A stretch of 35,874 nucleotides of DNA from an uncultured Alphaproteobacteria bacterium. GTDB lineage: Bacteria > Pseudomonadota > Alphaproteobacteria > Rhizobiales > Ancalomicrobiaceae. Both the position numbers and the translations under genes were made by a program. The stretch lies in the NCBI GenBank assembly GCA_937919435.1, contig CALFRR010000134.1, positions 1 to 35,874 on the forward strand. The letters run 5' to 3'. Position 1 is the stretch's first letter; each line of letters opens with the position of its first letter. Positions 1-9,592 of this stretch are shown one piece after another. Below the pieces are notes generated by a model. That model saw only the letters and a list, made by a program, of their open reading frames with translations, searched no databases and was not told the DNA's origin.

Positions 1-345
1 CGCCATCAGCTTGGCGGCGGCCGGCGACGGCGGCATCGCGGTGGCGCTCGCCGCGGCCGAGGCAGAAGCCGCGGCGGCGGCGGGAGCGGCGGCGACCGCA
101 CCGGCCGCGCCTTCGGCGAGCGTTCCGAGCAGGGCCCCGACGCCGACCGTGTCGCCGTCCTTGGCGACGATCGCCTCCAGCACGCCGCCGGCCGGCGCGG
201 GCACCTCGACCGTCACCTTGTCGGTTTCGAGCTCGACCAGCGGCTCGTCCGCCTTGACCGCCTCACCGGGCTTCTTGAACCACTTCGCGATGGTCGCTTC
301 GGTGACGGATTCGCCGAGCGTCGGAACCTTGATCTCGATCGCCAT
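1..345 (-). CDS. odhB: 2-oxoglutarate dehydrogenase E2 (dihydrolipoyl succinyltransferase), N-terminal part, cut by window edge
   Basis: The E2 core enzyme of the 2-oxoglutarate dehydrogenase complex transfers the succinyl group from E1-bound ThDP through a lipoyl-lysine to CoA. Only the first 115 codons are in the window; the gene continues past the left edge. The protein starts MAIEIKVPTLGESVTEA, the usual first strand of the lipoyl domain (about residues 1-77), and carries the lipoylation motif ETDKVTVEV, with the modified lysine in DKV. An Ala-rich flexible linker follows (about 80-105), and the visible end, AAKLMA, looks like the start of the peripheral subunit-binding domain. The gene follows sucA on the same strand after 79 nt, the standard sucA-sucB order. 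Identification is firm; only the length is unknown. Confidence 0.95.
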   Translation of the reverse strand, partial: MAIEIKVPTLGESVTEATIAKWFKKPGEAVKADEPLVELETDKVTVEVPAPAGGVLEAIVAKDGDTVGVGALLGTLAEGAAGAVAAAPAAAAASASAAASATAMPPSPAAAKLMA

Positions 346-391
346 GATCGTCGTCTCTTCGTCTTCACACTGTTTCGGTCGTCCCGGACGA

Positions 392-406
392 GCGGCCGAC
401 GGCCGC
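392..406 (-). other. short palindromic hairpin between sucA and odhB
   Basis: A perfect 7-bp inverted repeat around a single base (gcggccg a cggccgc) lies in the 79-nt sucA-odhB spacer, about 46 nt before the odhB start. No T-run follows it on the minus strand, so it is more likely an RNA-processing or stability hairpin than a terminator. In DNA this GC-rich it may also be chance. Confidence 0.3.
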
Positions 407-424
407 CCCGGGCTCGGAATGTCG

Positions 425-3400
425 TCAGCCCGCGAAGGCGTCGTCGAGGAACGACGCGAGCTGCCTCAGATGCTTGGACATCAGTCCGGTGGCCGTCGCC
501 GCGGACGCCGGACGCCCGGCGTAACGTGCCCGCTTGACCGGCCCGCCGACGTGCTCGAGCACCCATTCGAGATTGGGCTCGATGAAGCTCCAGGCGCCCA
601 TGTTCTTCGGCTCTTCCTGACACCACACCAGATCGGCGTTCTTGAACCGCGAGAGGACGCGGACCATCGACTTGACCGGGGTCGGATAGATCTGCTCGAC
701 GCGCAGCAGGTAGACGTCGTCGATCCCCCGCTTCTCACGCTCTTCGAGCAGATCGAAGTAGACCTTGCCGGAGCACATCACGACCCGGCGGATCTTGTCG
801 TCCGGAACCAGCCTGGTCGCGGTCGGCTCGTTGCCGGTGTCGGCCGAATCGAGCAGCAGACGATGGAAGGACGAGCCCTCCGCCAGCATGTCGATCTTGG
901 AGACGCAGCGCTTGTGCCGGAGCAGCGACTTCGGGGTCATCAGGATCAGCGGCTTGCGGAAGTCGCGCAGCAGCTGACGCCGCAGGATGTGGAAGTAGTT
1001 GGCCGGGGTGGTGCAGTTGGCGACCTGCATGTTGTCCTCGGCGCACATCTGCAGATAGCGCTCGAGCCGCGCCGAGGAATGTTCCGGCCCCTGGCCCTCG
1101 TAGCCGTGCGGCAGCAGGCAGACGAGGCCGGACATCCGGAGCCACTTCTGCTCGCCGGACGAGATGAACTGGTCGAACAGCACCTGGGCGCCGTTGGCGA
1201 AGTCGCCGAACTGGCCCTCCCAGAGGGTCAGTGCGTTCGGCTCGGCCAGCGAATAGCCGTACTCGAAGCCGAGCACCGCCTCTTCCGAGAGCATCGAGTT
1301 GATCACCTCGTAGCGGGCCTGGCCCTCGCCGAGGTTGTTCAGCGGGATGAAGCGGGCCTCGGTCTCCTGGTCGTAGAGCACCGAATGACGCTGGCTGAAG
1401 GTGCCGCGTTCGCAGTCCTGGCCGGACAGACGGACCGGGCTGCCGGTCTTGACCAGAGTGCCGAAGGCCAGCGCCTCGGCGGTGGCCCAGTCGATCCCCT
1501 CGCCGGTCTCCATCATCTGCCGGCGGTTCTCGAGGAACCGCAGGATCGTCTTGTGGACGTTGAAGCCCTGCGGCACCTCGGTCAGCTTGGCGCCGATCTC
1601 CTTCAGTTCGGCGAGCGGCGCGCCGGTCAGTCCGCGACGATCGCTGTCGTCGTGGATGCCGACCGCCTTCATGCCCGACCACCGGCCGTCGAGCCAGTCG
1701 GCCTTGTTCGGCTTGAACGCCTGCCCCGCCTCGAACTCGATGTCGAGGTGCTTGCGCCAGTCGGCCATCCACTCGTCGACTTCGCCGCGGGTGACGACGC
1801 CTTCCGCCACCAGCTTCTCCGAGTAGATCCGCAGCGTCGAGGGATGGTTGCGGATCTTCCGATACATGATCGGCTGGGTGAAGCTCGGCTCGTCGCCTTC
1901 GTTGTGACCGAAGCGGCGATAGCAGAACATGTCGATGACCACCGGCTTGTGGAACTTCTGCCGGAATTCGATCGCCACCTTGGCGGCGAAGGTCACCGCT
2001 TCCGGATCGTCGCCGTTCACGTGGAGGATCGGCGCCTCGATCATCTTGGCGACGTCCGACGGATAGGGCGACGACCGCGAGAACCGCGGATAGGTGGTGA
2101 AGCCGATCTGGTTGTTGATGATGAAGTGGATCGAACCCGAGGTCCGATGCCCCTTCAGACCGGAGAGGCCGAAGCATTCGGCGACCACGCCCTGGCCGGC
2201 GAAGGCGGCGTCGCCGTGGATCAGCAGCGGCAGCACGCAGGCCCGGGCGTCGAGATCGATCGAGCCGTCCAGCGTCTGCGGTGCCAGCTGATCCTGCTTG
2301 GCGCGGGCCTTGCCGAGCACCACCGGATTGACGATCTCGAGGTGCGACGGGTTGGCGGTCAGCGACAGATGCACCCGGTTCTGGTCGAACTCGCGGTCCG
2401 ACGACGCGCCGAGGTGATACTTGACGTCGCCCGAGCCCTCGACCTCGTCGGGGGCGAAGGAGCCGCCCTTGAACTCGTGGAAGATCGCCCGATGCGGCTT
2501 GGCCATCACCTGGGCCAGCACGTTGAGGCGGCCGCGATGGGCCATGCCGAGGACGATCTCCTTCAGCCCCAGCTGTCCGCCGCGCTTGATGATCTGCTCG
2601 AGCGCCGGGATCAGCGCCTCGCCGCCGTCGAGGCCGAAGCGCTTGGTGCCGGTGTACTTGACGTCGATGAACTTCTCGAAGCCCTCCGACTCGATCAGCT
2701 TCTTCAGGATCGCCCGCTTGCCTTCACGGGTGAAGGCGATGTGCTTGTCCGGACCCTCGATGCGCTCCTGGATCCACGCCTTCTCGTGCGCGTCGGAGAT
2801 GTGCATGAACTCGACGCCGACCGTCGAGCAATAGGTCCGCCGGAGGATCTCGATCATCTCGCGGACGGTGGCGAACTCCAGCCCGAGGACGTGATCGATG
2901 AAGATCTTGCGGTCGAGGTCGGCCTCGCCGAAGCCCCAGGACGAGGGGTGCAGCTCCTCGTGGTCGAGGTCGGGGGCGATCTCCAACGGATCGAGCCGGG
3001 CGTGCAGATGGCCGCGCATCCGGTAGGCGCGGATCATCATGATCGCGCGGACCGAATCGCGGGCCGCCGCCTGCAGCTGTTCCTGGGTGATCGCCGCGCC
3101 CTTGGCCTCGGCCTTGCCCTTGATCTTGTCCTTGACCTGGGTCTCGAGCCAGCTCCAGTCGCCGTCGAGCACCGAGACCATCTCGCTCTTCGGCTTCAGC
3201 GGCCAGTTCGTCCGCTTCCAGACCGGTCCCTCGGCATTCTTGGCGACGCGCTTGCCGTCGTCGTCGAGCTCGCCGAAGAACGCCCGCCAGCTGGCGTCGA
3301 CCGAGGCGGGATTCTGGTGATAGCGGGCCTGCAGATCTTCCAGGTAGGCCGCGTCGATGCCGGCGAGAAAATCGGTCGTCTTCTGGTCTTCGAGATCCAT
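425..3400 (-). CDS. sucA: 2-oxoglutarate dehydrogenase E1 component
   Basis: Thiamine-diphosphate E1 enzyme (991 aa) that decarboxylates 2-oxoglutarate and succinylates the lipoyl group of OdhB in the TCA cycle. The N-terminus (MDLEDQKTTDFLAGID, then YLEDLQARY and SWRAFFGEL) is the conserved E1o E2-binding segment. GMAHRGRLNVLAQV lies at about 285-298, HGDAAFAGQG at 395-404, IINNQIGFTT at about 427-436, HVNGDDPEAV at 460-469 and YRRFGHNEGDEP at 494-505; the last two contribute to ThDP/Mg binding. The transketolase-like C-terminal part has EYGYSL and LPHGYEGQGPEHSS. I chose the ATG at 3400 because homologous sequence begins exactly there; the frame stays open to 3550, but that extension is Arg/Pro-rich and unconvincing. 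The length matches the family (about 930-1000 aa). It sits between sucD and odhB. Confidence 0.96.
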   Translation of the reverse strand: MDLEDQKTTDFLAGIDAAYLEDLQARYHQNPASVDASWRAFFGELDDDGKRVAKNAEGPVWKRTNWPLKPKSEMVSVLDGDWSWLETQVKDKIKGKAEAKGAAITQEQLQAAARDSVRAIMMIRAYRMRGHLHARLDPLEIAPDLDHEELHPSSWGFGEADLDRKIFIDHVLGLEFATVREMIEILRRTYCSTVGVEFMHISDAHEKAWIQERIEGPDKHIAFTREGKRAILKKLIESEGFEKFIDVKYTGTKRFGLDGGEALIPALEQIIKRGGQLGLKEIVLGMAHRGRLNVLAQVMAKPHRAIFHEFKGGSFAPDEVEGSGDVKYHLGASSDREFDQNRVHLSLTANPSHLEIVNPVVLGKARAKQDQLAPQTLDGSIDLDARACVLPLLIHGDAAFAGQGVVAECFGLSGLKGHRTSGSIHFIINNQIGFTTYPRFSRSSPYPSDVAKMIEAPILHVNGDDPEAVTFAAKVAIEFRQKFHKPVVIDMFCYRRFGHNEGDEPSFTQPIMYRKIRNHPSTLRIYSEKLVAEGVVTRGEVDEWMADWRKHLDIEFEAGQAFKPNKADWLDGRWSGMKAVGIHDDSDRRGLTGAPLAELKEIGAKLTEVPQGFNVHKTILRFLENRRQMMETGEGIDWATAEALAFGTLVKTGSPVRLSGQDCERGTFSQRHSVLYDQETEARFIPLNNLGEGQARYEVINSMLSEEAVLGFEYGYSLAEPNALTLWEGQFGDFANGAQVLFDQFISSGEQKWLRMSGLVCLLPHGYEGQGPEHSSARLERYLQMCAEDNMQVANCTTPANYFHILRRQLLRDFRKPLILMTPKSLLRHKRCVSKIDMLAEGSSFHRLLLDSADTGNEPTATRLVPDDKIRRVVMCSGKVYFDLLEEREKRGIDDVYLLRVEQIYPTPVKSMVRVLSRFKNADLVWCQEEPKNMGAWSFIEPNLEWVLEHVGGPVKRARYAGRPASAATATGLMSKHLRQLASFLDDAFAG

Positions 3401-3630
3401 GATCCGTCCCGGAACCCCGAGGGGCCCCGCCTCGATTGCAGAGACCCCCCTCTTCGGAAGACCTCTCCTGTCCATCGGTCGGCGATCCCGATCGAATCGA
3501 TTGGAGCGCCGAGGCTCTCCCGATCGTCCCGATCGACCCGCCGGCGGCAACCGGCCTTCCCGGTTCCGGCGGCCGCCGCGCCCGACCGGGTGCGGCGGTT
3601 TGTCTCGTCATCCGTTCTAGGGCGAACGGC

Positions 3631-3653
3631 GGGGGGAGCCGACGGCTCCCCCC
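3631..3653 (-). other. perfect GC hairpin in the sucD-sucA spacer
   Basis: An 11-bp perfect inverted repeat (ggggggagccg / cggctcccccc) with one central base starts 11 nt beyond the sucD stop, in the 263-nt spacer before sucA. No U-tract follows on the minus strand. It may be a 3'-end stabilising or partial-termination structure that sets sucCD apart from sucA-odhB in expression. It is clear in sequence; its function is inferred. Confidence 0.45.
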
Positions 3654-3663
3654 GAATTTCGCA

Positions 3664-4542
3664 TCACTTTCCCTTGATCGCCTCGAGCAGGGTCTCGCCC
3701 AGTCGTGCCGGCGACGGCGAGACGCGGATGCCCGCCTTCTCCATCGCCGCCATCTTCGACTTGGCGTCGCCCTTGCCGCCCGACACGATCGCCCCGGCGT
3801 GTCCCATCCGCCGCCCGGGAGGCGCCGACACGCCGGCGATGAACCCGGCCATCGGCTTCTTGATCGGATGGGCGGCGATGAACTCCGCCGCCTCTTCCTC
3901 GGCCGCCCCGCCGATCTCGCCGATCATGATGATCGACTCGGTCTCCGGGTCGTTGAGGAACATGTCGAGCATGTCGATGAACTCGGTGCCCTTGACCGGA
4001 TCGCCGCCGATGCCGACCGCGGTGGTCTGGCCGAGGCCGACGTCGGTGGTCTGCTTCACCGCCTCGTAGGTCAGCGTGCCCGACCGCGAGACGATGCCGA
4101 CCGAGCCGCGCTTGAAGATGTGCCCGGGCATGATGCCGATCTTGCACTCGCCCGGGGTCAGCACGCCCGGGCAGTTCGGCCCGATCAGCCGCGACTTCGA
4201 GCCCTTCAGCGCCTTGCCGACCCGGATCATGTCGGCGACCGGGATGCCCTCGGTGATGCAGACGATCAGCGCGATCTCCGCGTCGATCGCCTCGAGGATC
4301 GCATCCGCCGCGAAGGGCGGCGGCACGTAGATCGCCGAAGCGTCGGCGCCGGTCGCCGCCTTCGCCTGCCAGACGGTGTCGAACACCGGCAGGTCGAGGT
4401 GCCACGAGCCGCCCTTGCCCGGCGTCACGCCGCCGACCATGTGGGTGCCGTACTCGATCGCCTGTTCGGAGTGGAAGGTGCCCTGGGCCCCGGTGAAGCC
4501 CTGGCAGATGACCTTGGTGGACTTGTCGACGAGAATGGACAT
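3664..4542 (-). CDS. sucD: succinyl-CoA synthetase (succinate-CoA ligase) alpha subunit
   Basis: Alpha subunit (292 aa) of the enzyme that converts succinyl-CoA, Pi and ADP/GDP to succinate, CoA and nucleotide triphosphate. It binds CoA through the N-terminal Rossmann domain (GFTGAQGTFHS, 15-25) and carries the transient phosphohistidine, His248 in GRRMGHAGAIV. Other family blocks seen are GGVTPGKGG, RLIGPNCPGV, GIVSRSGTLTYE and GIGGDPVKGT. The length equals the usual 290-300 aa. Its ATG lies 4 nt after the sucC stop, so the two subunits are probably translated together and made 1:1. Nothing is truncated or unusual. Confidence 0.97.
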   Translation of the reverse strand: MSILVDKSTKVICQGFTGAQGTFHSEQAIEYGTHMVGGVTPGKGGSWHLDLPVFDTVWQAKAATGADASAIYVPPPFAADAILEAIDAEIALIVCITEGIPVADMIRVGKALKGSKSRLIGPNCPGVLTPGECKIGIMPGHIFKRGSVGIVSRSGTLTYEAVKQTTDVGLGQTTAVGIGGDPVKGTEFIDMLDMFLNDPETESIIMIGEIGGAAEEEAAEFIAAHPIKKPMAGFIAGVSAPPGRRMGHAGAIVSGGKGDAKSKMAAMEKAGIRVSPSPARLGETLLEAIKGK

Positions 4543-4546
4543 CGGT

Positions 4547-5743
<1,197 letters not shown>

Positions 5744-5883
5744 CGTCCCGCCTCGCCTCTGCCTCGAAATGGATTTCGGAGGTATTCGGGATCGGCCCGG
5801 ACGCCGACGGACGAGTCGGCGACGGGTTCACGACGACACAGAGGAGCCTCCCACCGTCGACGTGCATCACCACGCCGACGGTC

Positions 5884-5902
5884 GAGCCGGCATCGCCGGC
5901 TC
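5884..5902 (-). other. hairpin in the mdh-sucC spacer
   Basis: A perfect 8-bp inverted repeat (gagccggc / gccggctc) with a 3-nt loop lies in the 233-nt spacer between the mdh stop and the sucC start. No T-run follows on the minus strand. It is a candidate intercistronic processing or attenuation hairpin. Confidence 0.3.
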
Positions 5903-5976
5903 ACTCCCATCGTTCGGCCGATCCCGCGAGACGCCCCCTCCCAGGGACGCCCGAAGGAATTCCGTTCAGGTCGGGC

Positions 5977-6939
5977 TCAGGCGAGCGCCGGCTGAATCTG
6001 CTTGCAGGCGTCGATCAGACCGGTCACCGAAGCGACCGACTTGTCGAACATCGCCTTCTCGGTCTCGTCGAACTTGACCTCGACGATCTTCTCGACGCCG
6101 TTCGCGCCGATCAGCGCGGGCACGCCGACGTAGAGACCCTTCTGGCCGTAGGGGCCGTCGAGATAGGCCGCCACCGGCAGGATCCGCTTCTGGTCCTTGA
6201 GATAGCTCTCGGCCATGGCGATCGCCGAGGTGGCCGGCGCGTAGTAGGCCGAGCCGGTCTTCAGGAGCGCGACGATCTCGCCGCCGCCGCCGCGGGTCCG
6301 CTTGACGATCGCGTCGAGCTTCTCCTGGGTGAGCCAGCCCATCTCGACCAGCGCCGGCAGCGGTACGCCGCCGACCGTCGAGTAGCGCACCAGCGGCACC
6401 ATGTCGTCGCCGTGGCCGCCCAGCGTCATCGCATGGACGTCCTTGACCGACACGCCGAGTTCTTCGGCGAGGAACCAGCGGAAACGGGCCGAATCGAGCA
6501 CCCCGGCCATGCCGACGACCTTCGAGGTCGGCAGACCCGAGAACTTCTGCAGCGCCCACACCATCGCGTCGAGCGGGTTGGTGATGCAGATCACGAAGGC
6601 GTTCGGGGCATACTGCTTGATGCCGGCGCCGACCGCTTCCATGACCTTCAGGTTGATCGACAGGAGATCGTCGCGGCTCATGCCGGGCTTGCGCGGCACG
6701 CCGGCGGTCACGATGATCACGTCGGCACCGGCGATCGCCTCGTAGCCGGACGCACCGGAAAGGGCGGCGTCGAAGCCTTCGACCGGAGACGACTCGGCGA
6801 TGTCGAGCGCCTTGCCCTGCGGAACGCCGTCGACGATGTCGAACAGAACGATGTCGCCGAGTTCCTTCAGGCCGGCGAGATGAGCGAGCGTGCCACCGAT
6901 CTGACCCGCCCCGATGAGGGCGATCTTTTTCCGCGCCAT
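5977..6939 (-). CDS. mdh: malate dehydrogenase (LDH-like, NAD-dependent)
   Basis: NAD-dependent malate dehydrogenase (320 aa), oxidising malate to oxaloacetate in the TCA cycle. The Rossmann motif GAGQIGG (10-16) with Asp34 in LFDI at the end of strand beta-2 indicates NAD rather than NADP. Substrate arginines lie in VPRKPGMSRDD (Arg83, Arg89), followed by ITNPLDAM (119-126) and GVLDSARFR (146-154, with Asp149 and Arg152). The catalytic histidine is His176 in LGGHGDDMVP. This is the LDH-like bacterial type (about 320 aa), as in other alphaproteobacteria. It heads the mdh-sucCDA-odhB block. A terminator-like hairpin stands between it and zapE, so it probably has its own promoter; AGGGAAGGGAAA upstream can serve as the ribosome binding site. 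Confidence 0.97.
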   Translation of the reverse strand: MARKKIALIGAGQIGGTLAHLAGLKELGDIVLFDIVDGVPQGKALDIAESSPVEGFDAALSGASGYEAIAGADVIIVTAGVPRKPGMSRDDLLSINLKVMEAVGAGIKQYAPNAFVICITNPLDAMVWALQKFSGLPTSKVVGMAGVLDSARFRWFLAEELGVSVKDVHAMTLGGHGDDMVPLVRYSTVGGVPLPALVEMGWLTQEKLDAIVKRTRGGGGEIVALLKTGSAYYAPATSAIAMAESYLKDQKRILPVAAYLDGPYGQKGLYVGVPALIGANGVEKIVEVKFDETEKAMFDKSVASVTGLIDACKQIQPALA

Positions 6940-6994
6940 TTCAGAGGTTTCCCTTCCCTAGAGAGGAGGTCGGTGCGACATCCTGTCGTGGGGT

Positions 6995-7023
6995 TCGATA
7001 CCCCGTTCCGCCCCGCCGTTCAA
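6995..7023 (-). promoter_or_regulatory. candidate promoter for the mdh-suc operon
   Basis: On the minus strand TTGAAC (7018-7023), a 17-nt spacer and TATCGA (6995-7000) lie about 55 nt before the mdh start and just after the zapE terminator-like hairpin. The -35 matches 4/6 and the -10 matches 3/6 of the sigma-70 consensus, so the position is better evidence than the sequence. Confidence 0.3.
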
Positions 7024-7058
7024 GTCGGCCGAAGGTTTATTCCGCACCGCGAAACGGC

Positions 7059-7088
7059 CGAAAACCCGCGGCTTCCCGCGGGTTTTCG
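7059..7088 (-). terminator. intrinsic terminator-like hairpin after zapE
   Basis: A 13-bp perfect inverted repeat (cgaaaacccgcgg / ccgcgggttttcg) with a 4-nt loop begins about 50 nt after the zapE stop. The arms carry A4 on the 5' side and T4 on the 3' side, the form of a rho-independent terminator, although the T-run is inside the stem. It would isolate zapE from the mdh-suc transcript. Confidence 0.6.
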
Positions 7089-7139
7089 CAAGACGTTTCA
7101 CGCATGGCACCATCGCCGCGCGACAACGTGCCGACTGGC

Positions 7140-8348
7140 TCAGGCGCCGGGATAGGGATCGTCGGAAGCCGCCTCCTCGTCGGGCAGGTCGCCGACGTCG
7201 CCGAGATGCGGTTGCCGGGCGTATTCGGCCGACCGCATTTCGGTCAGACGCGAGATCGTCCGGGCGAATTCGAAGCTCTCCGCCCCGCTCGTCCCGCTCC
7301 AGATCGCATCCGGCACCACCGCCGCGGAGGCGAACAGCCGAACCCGCCGATCGTAGAGCGCATCGACCAGATTGATCATCCGCTTGGCGGCGTTGCGCCG
7401 GTCCGGCCCGAGCGCCGGGATCCGTTCGATCATCACCGTGTGGTAACGCCTTGCGATCTGCACGTAGTCGGCCGCAGACATCGGCCGATCGCAGAGCTCG
7501 TCGAAGTCGAACCGGGCGAAACCGCCGCACGCCTGCGGCACTGCGATCTCGCGACCGCGAAACGGGATCGCCTCGGCGATCGTCGGGCGATGGCCGGTGA
7601 TGCGGAACCACATCTCCTCCATCGTCGCGTCGGTCTCCGGCGACAGCGGCATACGCCACGCCTCTTCGCCGTCGGTCTTCTCCATCCGATAGTCGGTCGC
7701 CGCCGACAGCTCGACGACGTCGACCTGCCGCTTCAGGAGATCGATGAACGGCAGGAACAGCGCCCGGTTGAGCCCGCCCCAGTAGAGCCGGTCGGGGGCG
7801 ACGTTCGAGGTGGCGACGACCACCGTGCCGAGGTCGAAGAGCTTCTCGAACAGCCGGCCGAGCACCATCGCGTCGGCGATGTCGTAGACCGCGAACTCGT
7901 CGAAGCACAGCAGCCGCGTCTCGGCGGCGAGCGCCTCGGCGACCGGCTGGATCGGATCGTCGCCCTTCACCCGACCGGAGAGGATGTCCTGGCGGGCCCG
8001 ATGGATGCGGTCCTGGGCGTCGGCCATGAAGGCGTGGAAATGCGCCCGCCGTTTGCGCGCGACCGGCGACACCTCGAAGAACAGATCCATCAGCATGGTC
8101 TTGCCGCGGCCGACCTCGCCCCAGACGTAGAGGCCGCGGATCGTCTCGCGCTTCTGCGCCTTGCGGCCGAACAGCCAGCCGAGGGCCGACCCCTTGACCG
8201 CCAGATCCGAAGCGGCGATCTCGCGGTCGAGGCGATCGAGCCGACGGGCGAGCGTCAGCTGTGCCGGATCGGGCGTCAGCTCGCCGGCCTCCACCATCGC
8301 CCGGATCAGGCCCTCGACCGTCCGCGTCCGCTCTTCCTCGTTCGCCAT
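7140..8348 (-). CDS. zapE: cell division protein ZapE (AFG1-like ATPase)
   Basis: AFG1/LACE1-family P-loop ATPase (402 aa). In E. coli ZapE associates with FtsZ during division under stress; mitochondrial AFG1 acts in protein quality control. Walker A is GEVGRGKT (77-84), followed by MLMDLFFE. RAHFHAFM (101-108) is a family signature, Walker B is LLCFDEF (146-152), and VVVATSNVAPDRLYWGGLNR contains the sensor-1-like Thr/Ser-Asn. The C-terminal RRYHTVMIERIP block is also typical. The ATG at 8348 is chosen because homology starts there and GAGGGGGCGGG lies upstream on the minus strand; the frame stays open far upstream but as antisense of the next gene. It is the first gene before mdh, a common alphaproteobacterial arrangement. 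Confidence 0.92.
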   Translation of the reverse strand: MANEEERTRTVEGLIRAMVEAGELTPDPAQLTLARRLDRLDREIAASDLAVKGSALGWLFGRKAQKRETIRGLYVWGEVGRGKTMLMDLFFEVSPVARKRRAHFHAFMADAQDRIHRARQDILSGRVKGDDPIQPVAEALAAETRLLCFDEFAVYDIADAMVLGRLFEKLFDLGTVVVATSNVAPDRLYWGGLNRALFLPFIDLLKRQVDVVELSAATDYRMEKTDGEEAWRMPLSPETDATMEEMWFRITGHRPTIAEAIPFRGREIAVPQACGGFARFDFDELCDRPMSAADYVQIARRYHTVMIERIPALGPDRRNAAKRMINLVDALYDRRVRLFASAAVVPDAIWSGTSGAESFEFARTISRLTEMRSAEYARQPHLGDVGDLPDEEAASDDPYPGA

Positions 8349-8402
8349 GCCGTCACCCGCCCCCTCGTCCCTTCGCCGTTCCACGCCGAAGGCCGATCGC
8401 GA

Positions 8403-8431
8403 CCGGTAGCGGCAGACGCCCGACCTGTCAA
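8403..8431 (-). promoter_or_regulatory. candidate zapE promoter
   Basis: The minus strand carries a perfect TTGACA (8426-8431), a 17-nt spacer and TACCGG (8403-8408), about 55 nt before the zapE ATG. The -35 is ideal; the -10 is poor (2/6), as is common in GC-rich alphaproteobacteria. Confidence 0.4.
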
Positions 8432-8549
8432 AGTGCAGAAGGTCGGAGACGCCCGCCCTCCGCGTGGCGTCCACGCCGGCGGACCGCATGGGACCCGAGC
8501 TCGCACCACCCTTGGCGAACCGACGGCGATCCGCTAAGCCGACGTCAGG

Positions 8550-8579
8550 TCCGATCGATCGTGATCGGTCGATCCGGAG
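8550..8579 (+). promoter_or_regulatory. inverted repeat covering the ribosome binding site of the dehydratase-like gene
   Basis: tccgatcga and tcgatccgga pair as 9 bp with one bulged base around an 11-nt centre; the block is rich in GATC. The right arm contains the GGAG (8576-8579) that serves the GTG start at 8589. It could be an operator or could hide the ribosome binding site in the mRNA. The pairing is seen; the role is inferred. Confidence 0.3.
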
Positions 8580-8588
8580 ATTTCGGCC

Positions 8589-9539
8589 GTGGCAGAACTC
8601 CTGAGCCCCGCCGCCGTCGAGGCGGCCCATGCGCGCATCGCCCCCCACATCCGCCGCACCCCGGTGGTGAGCGTCGAAGGCGCCGCCTTCGGTCTCGCCG
8701 AACCGCTGTCGCTGAAACTCGAGTTGCTCCAGCACACCGGCGCCTTCAAGGCCCGCGGTGCCTTCAACAATCTCCTGTCGCGGCCGGTTCCGCCGGTCGG
8801 CGTCGCCGCCGCTTCGGGCGGCAACCACGGCGCCGCCGTCGCCTATGCCGCCGCCTGTCTCGGCCATCGCGCCCGGATCTTCGTGCCGACCGTGTCGAGC
8901 CCGGTGAAGATCGAGCGGATCCGCGCCTACGGAGCCGACGTGGTGGTCGCCGGCGCCCGTTATGCCGATGCCGCGGTGCTCTGCTCCGAATGGGCCGAGG
9001 CGAACGGTGCGTTGCTCGTCCACCCCTACGACAGCCCCTTCACCATCGCCGGCCAGGGCACCGTCGCCCGCGAGTGGGAAGAGGACGCCGAGTCGGGCCT
9101 CGACACCGTGCTGGTGGCGGCCGGCGGCGGCGGCCTCGTCGCCGGCACCGCGCTGTGGTTCTCCGGCCGGGTCCGGGTGGTCGCGGTCGAACCGCAGGGC
9201 AGCCGGGCGCTGCATGCCGCGCTCGCCGCCGGCGGCCCCGTCGATGTCGAGACCGAATCGATCGCCGTCGACAGCCTCGGCGCCAAGCGGGTCGGCGATC
9301 TCGTCCACACGATCGCCGCCGCACACGTCGCCGACGCGGTGCTGGTCCCCGACAGCGCCATCGTCGAGGCCCAGTCGCGGCTGTGGTCGTCGCTGCGTAT
9401 CGCCGCCGAGCCGGGTGGCGCCACCGCCCTCGCCGCGCTCCTCTCCGGGGCCTACCGGCCGCGGCCGGGCGAACGGATCGGGGTTCTGGTGTGCGGCGGC
9501 AACGTCGATCTCGCGACTCTCGCCGCCCTGGTCGGCTGA
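8589..9539 (+). CDS. PLP-dependent serine/threonine dehydratase-like enzyme
   Basis: Fold-type II PLP enzyme (316 aa) of the threonine/serine dehydratase family, which beta-eliminates water from hydroxy-amino acids to give 2-oxo acids and ammonia. The Schiff-base lysine is Lys54 in HTGAFKARGAFN, the substrate loop is SGGNH (76-80), and the phosphate-binding glycine loop is AAGGGGLVAG (GGGG at 179-182). There is no C-terminal ACT domain, so it is the short catabolic or racemase/dehydratase form and not the isoleucine-feedback IlvA type; exact substrate unknown. The start is GTG, with GGAG 9 nt upstream. It is divergent from zapE and lies 53 nt before the carbonic anhydrase gene. Confidence 0.85.
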   Translation: MAELLSPAAVEAAHARIAPHIRRTPVVSVEGAAFGLAEPLSLKLELLQHTGAFKARGAFNNLLSRPVPPVGVAAASGGNHGAAVAYAAACLGHRARIFVPTVSSPVKIERIRAYGADVVVAGARYADAAVLCSEWAEANGALLVHPYDSPFTIAGQGTVAREWEEDAESGLDTVLVAAGGGGLVAGTALWFSGRVRVVAVEPQGSRALHAALAAGGPVDVETESIAVDSLGAKRVGDLVHTIAAAHVADAVLVPDSAIVEAQSRLWSSLRIAAEPGGATALAALLSGAYRPRPGERIGVLVCGGNVDLATLAALVG

Positions 9540-9592
9540 GCCGCCCGGCCTATGTCACGCTCGCCCGCAATCACCATTCGAGGAGATCGTCG

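Noticed and set aside
3401..3550. Extension of sucA to an upstream in-frame start at 3550
   Set aside because: The added 50 residues are Arg/Pro/Gly-rich, while conserved E1 sequence starts at the ATG at 3400.
11..4069. A 1352-codon open frame on the plus strand across the sucA region
   Set aside because: It is antisense to sucA, sucD and odhB, which are unmistakable. The product is low-complexity (rich in Asp, Leu, Arg, Val) with no family features; such frames arise from high-GC codon use.
6988..7012. A tRNA T-arm-like sequence (ggggttcgatacccc) upstream of mdh
   Set aside because: The loop and stem resemble a T-arm, but no anticodon arm, D-arm or matching acceptor 5' strand is present upstream. 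Coincidence is more likely than a tRNA or attachment site.
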